A DNA stretch of 64,000 nt from Erythrobacter sp. (GTDB lineage: Bacteria > Pseudomonadota > Alphaproteobacteria > Sphingomonadales > Sphingomonadaceae). This document shows, piece by piece, positions 63,393-64,000 of this stretch; position 1 is the stretch's first letter; each line of letters opens with the position of its first letter. Where the stretch lies: the NCBI RefSeq assembly GCF_035194505.1, contig NZ_CP136573.1, positions 744,001 to 808,000 on the forward strand, in the 5' to 3' direction. The notes under the pieces were generated by a model that was given only the letters and a program-made list of their open reading frames with translations, did not search any database and was not told where the DNA came from. A program made the position numbers and the translations under genes.

Positions 63393-64000
63393 ATGATCCA
63401 CGTCCACCAGTTCCCCTGCCTTAGCGACAACTACGGCTATCTCGTCCACGACACCGAAAGCCACGAAACCGCGGCGATCGACACCCCCGATGCCACCGCA
63501 TATCTGCGCGAGGCCGAGCTCAAGGGCTGGCGGATCACCCAGATCTGGAACACCCACTGGCATCCCGATCACGCGGGCGGCAACGCCATGATCAAGGAAG
63601 CGACCGGCTGCACCATCTCCGGCCCGGCCGAGATCGAGGGCAAGTTCCCGATCGACCGGATCATCGCGCATGGCGACACAGTGACGCTCGGCGCGGTACA
63701 GGCGCAGGTGATCGATGTCTCGGGCCACACCAATGGCCACATCGCGCTGCACCTGCCGGAAGTCGGGGTCGCCTTTGTCGGCGATTCGGTGTTCGCGCTG
63801 GGCTGCGGGCGGATGTTCGAGGGCGAGCCGAAGCAGTTCTGGGCGAGCCTGTCGCGCATCAAGGCCCTGCCGCCGCAGACGCTGCTCTATTGCGCGCACG
63901 AATATACCGCCTCCAACGCCCGGTTCGCGCTTCATGCCGATCCCGATAACGCTGCCCTCGCAGCCTATGCGGACGAAATCGCCGCCAAGCGTGCGCGGGA
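63393..64000 (+). CDS. gloB: Hydroxyacylglutathione hydrolase (glyoxalase II), partial at the right edge
   Basis: The ATG at 63393 starts MIHVHQFPCLSDNYGYLVHD and the frame remains open to base 64000 (202 full codons of an expected 240-250). The metallo-beta-lactamase metal site is NTHWHPDHAGGN. Further marks are VIDVSGHTNGHIALHL, FVGDSVFALGCGRMFEG, and YCAHEYTASNARFALHADPD, which is specific to glyoxalase II. It hydrolyses S-lactoylglutathione to lactate and glutathione in methylglyoxal detoxification. The C-terminus is outside the window. Confidence 0.94.
   Translation, partial: MIHVHQFPCLSDNYGYLVHDTESHETAAIDTPDATAYLREAELKGWRITQIWNTHWHPDHAGGNAMIKEATGCTISGPAEIEGKFPIDRIIAHGDTVTLGAVQAQVIDVSGHTNGHIALHLPEVGVAFVGDSVFALGCGRMFEGEPKQFWASLSRIKALPPQTLLYCAHEYTASNARFALHADPDNAALAAYADEIAAKRAR

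Noticed and set aside
61277..63430. 717-codon open frame on the minus strand opposite rpsA
   Set aside because: rpsA with six S1 repeats explains the DNA; the antisense text is Asp/His/Val-rich filler from codon bias.

Overview
The window is about 64 kb of GC-rich, gene-dense chromosome. The organism looks like an alphaproteobacterium of the order Sphingomonadales, most likely family Erythrobacteraceae. This is an inference from overall protein similarity and from alphaproteobacterial gene orders such as ffh-rpsP-rimM-trmD-rplS, aroA-cmk-rpsA and a solitary dnaN. A perfect parS site (39849-39864) marks it as chromosome and suggests that the replication origin is not far away. I saw no prophage, integrase, transposase or CRISPR array.

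Layout. (1) 1-9.1 kb, minus strand: a partial lipoprotein, a WYL-plus-TerB-like protein, recN, an S9 (CGEP-type) exopeptidase, a subtilisin-like S8 protease, an AMIN-secretin protein and bamD. The S8 protease and the secretin are each cut by one in-frame TAG. (2) 9.2-11.6 kb: a helix-turn-helix-like unknown, then an EVE-like-plus-HNH nuclease bracketed by inverted copies of a 39-bp palindromic repeat. (3) 11.6-18.5 kb: lepA and two adjacent PAS-GGDEF-EAL-PilZ proteins for cyclic di-GMP, one with a degenerate EAL domain. (4) 18.7-31.3 kb: a PHA synthase and depolymerase pair resembling the Pseudomonas medium-chain type, an amidohydrolase, a DUF2855 protein, dnaN, fabD-fabG, a divergent LD-carboxypeptidase and Mur-ligase pair, and an acyl-CoA synthetase. 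(5) 31.4-35.3 kb: a membrane LytTR regulator divergent from an acyltransferase, a GST and a DUF808 protein. (6) 35.5-43.7 kb: rpsF-rpsR-rplI, amn, a YbjN-like protein, an SDR, parS, a beta-propeller/rimB/rimK operon, a hydrolase and an HCCA-isomerase-like protein. (7) 43.8-52 kb: a marR-emrA-emrB efflux operon with a perfect palindromic operator, an asd operon and a DPP-IV-type peptidase. (8) 52-58.1 kb: the ffh-rpsP-rimM-trmD-rplS operon with three foreign genes between rimM and trmD. (9) 58.2-64 kb: tRNA-Ala(GGC), a FYDLN-acid protein, aroA, a cytidylate kinase fused to a GNAT domain, rpsA and the start of gloB.

Most of the window is housekeeping. The parts most worth following up are the amber-interrupted secreted proteins, the kinase-GNAT fusion, the three-gene insertion in the ribosomal operon (including a TIGR04222/GRDP-like pair of unknown function), the repeat-flanked EVE-HNH nuclease, the twin all-in-one c-di-GMP proteins and the parS site. 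All family assignments come from reading motifs and from memory; no database search was run.
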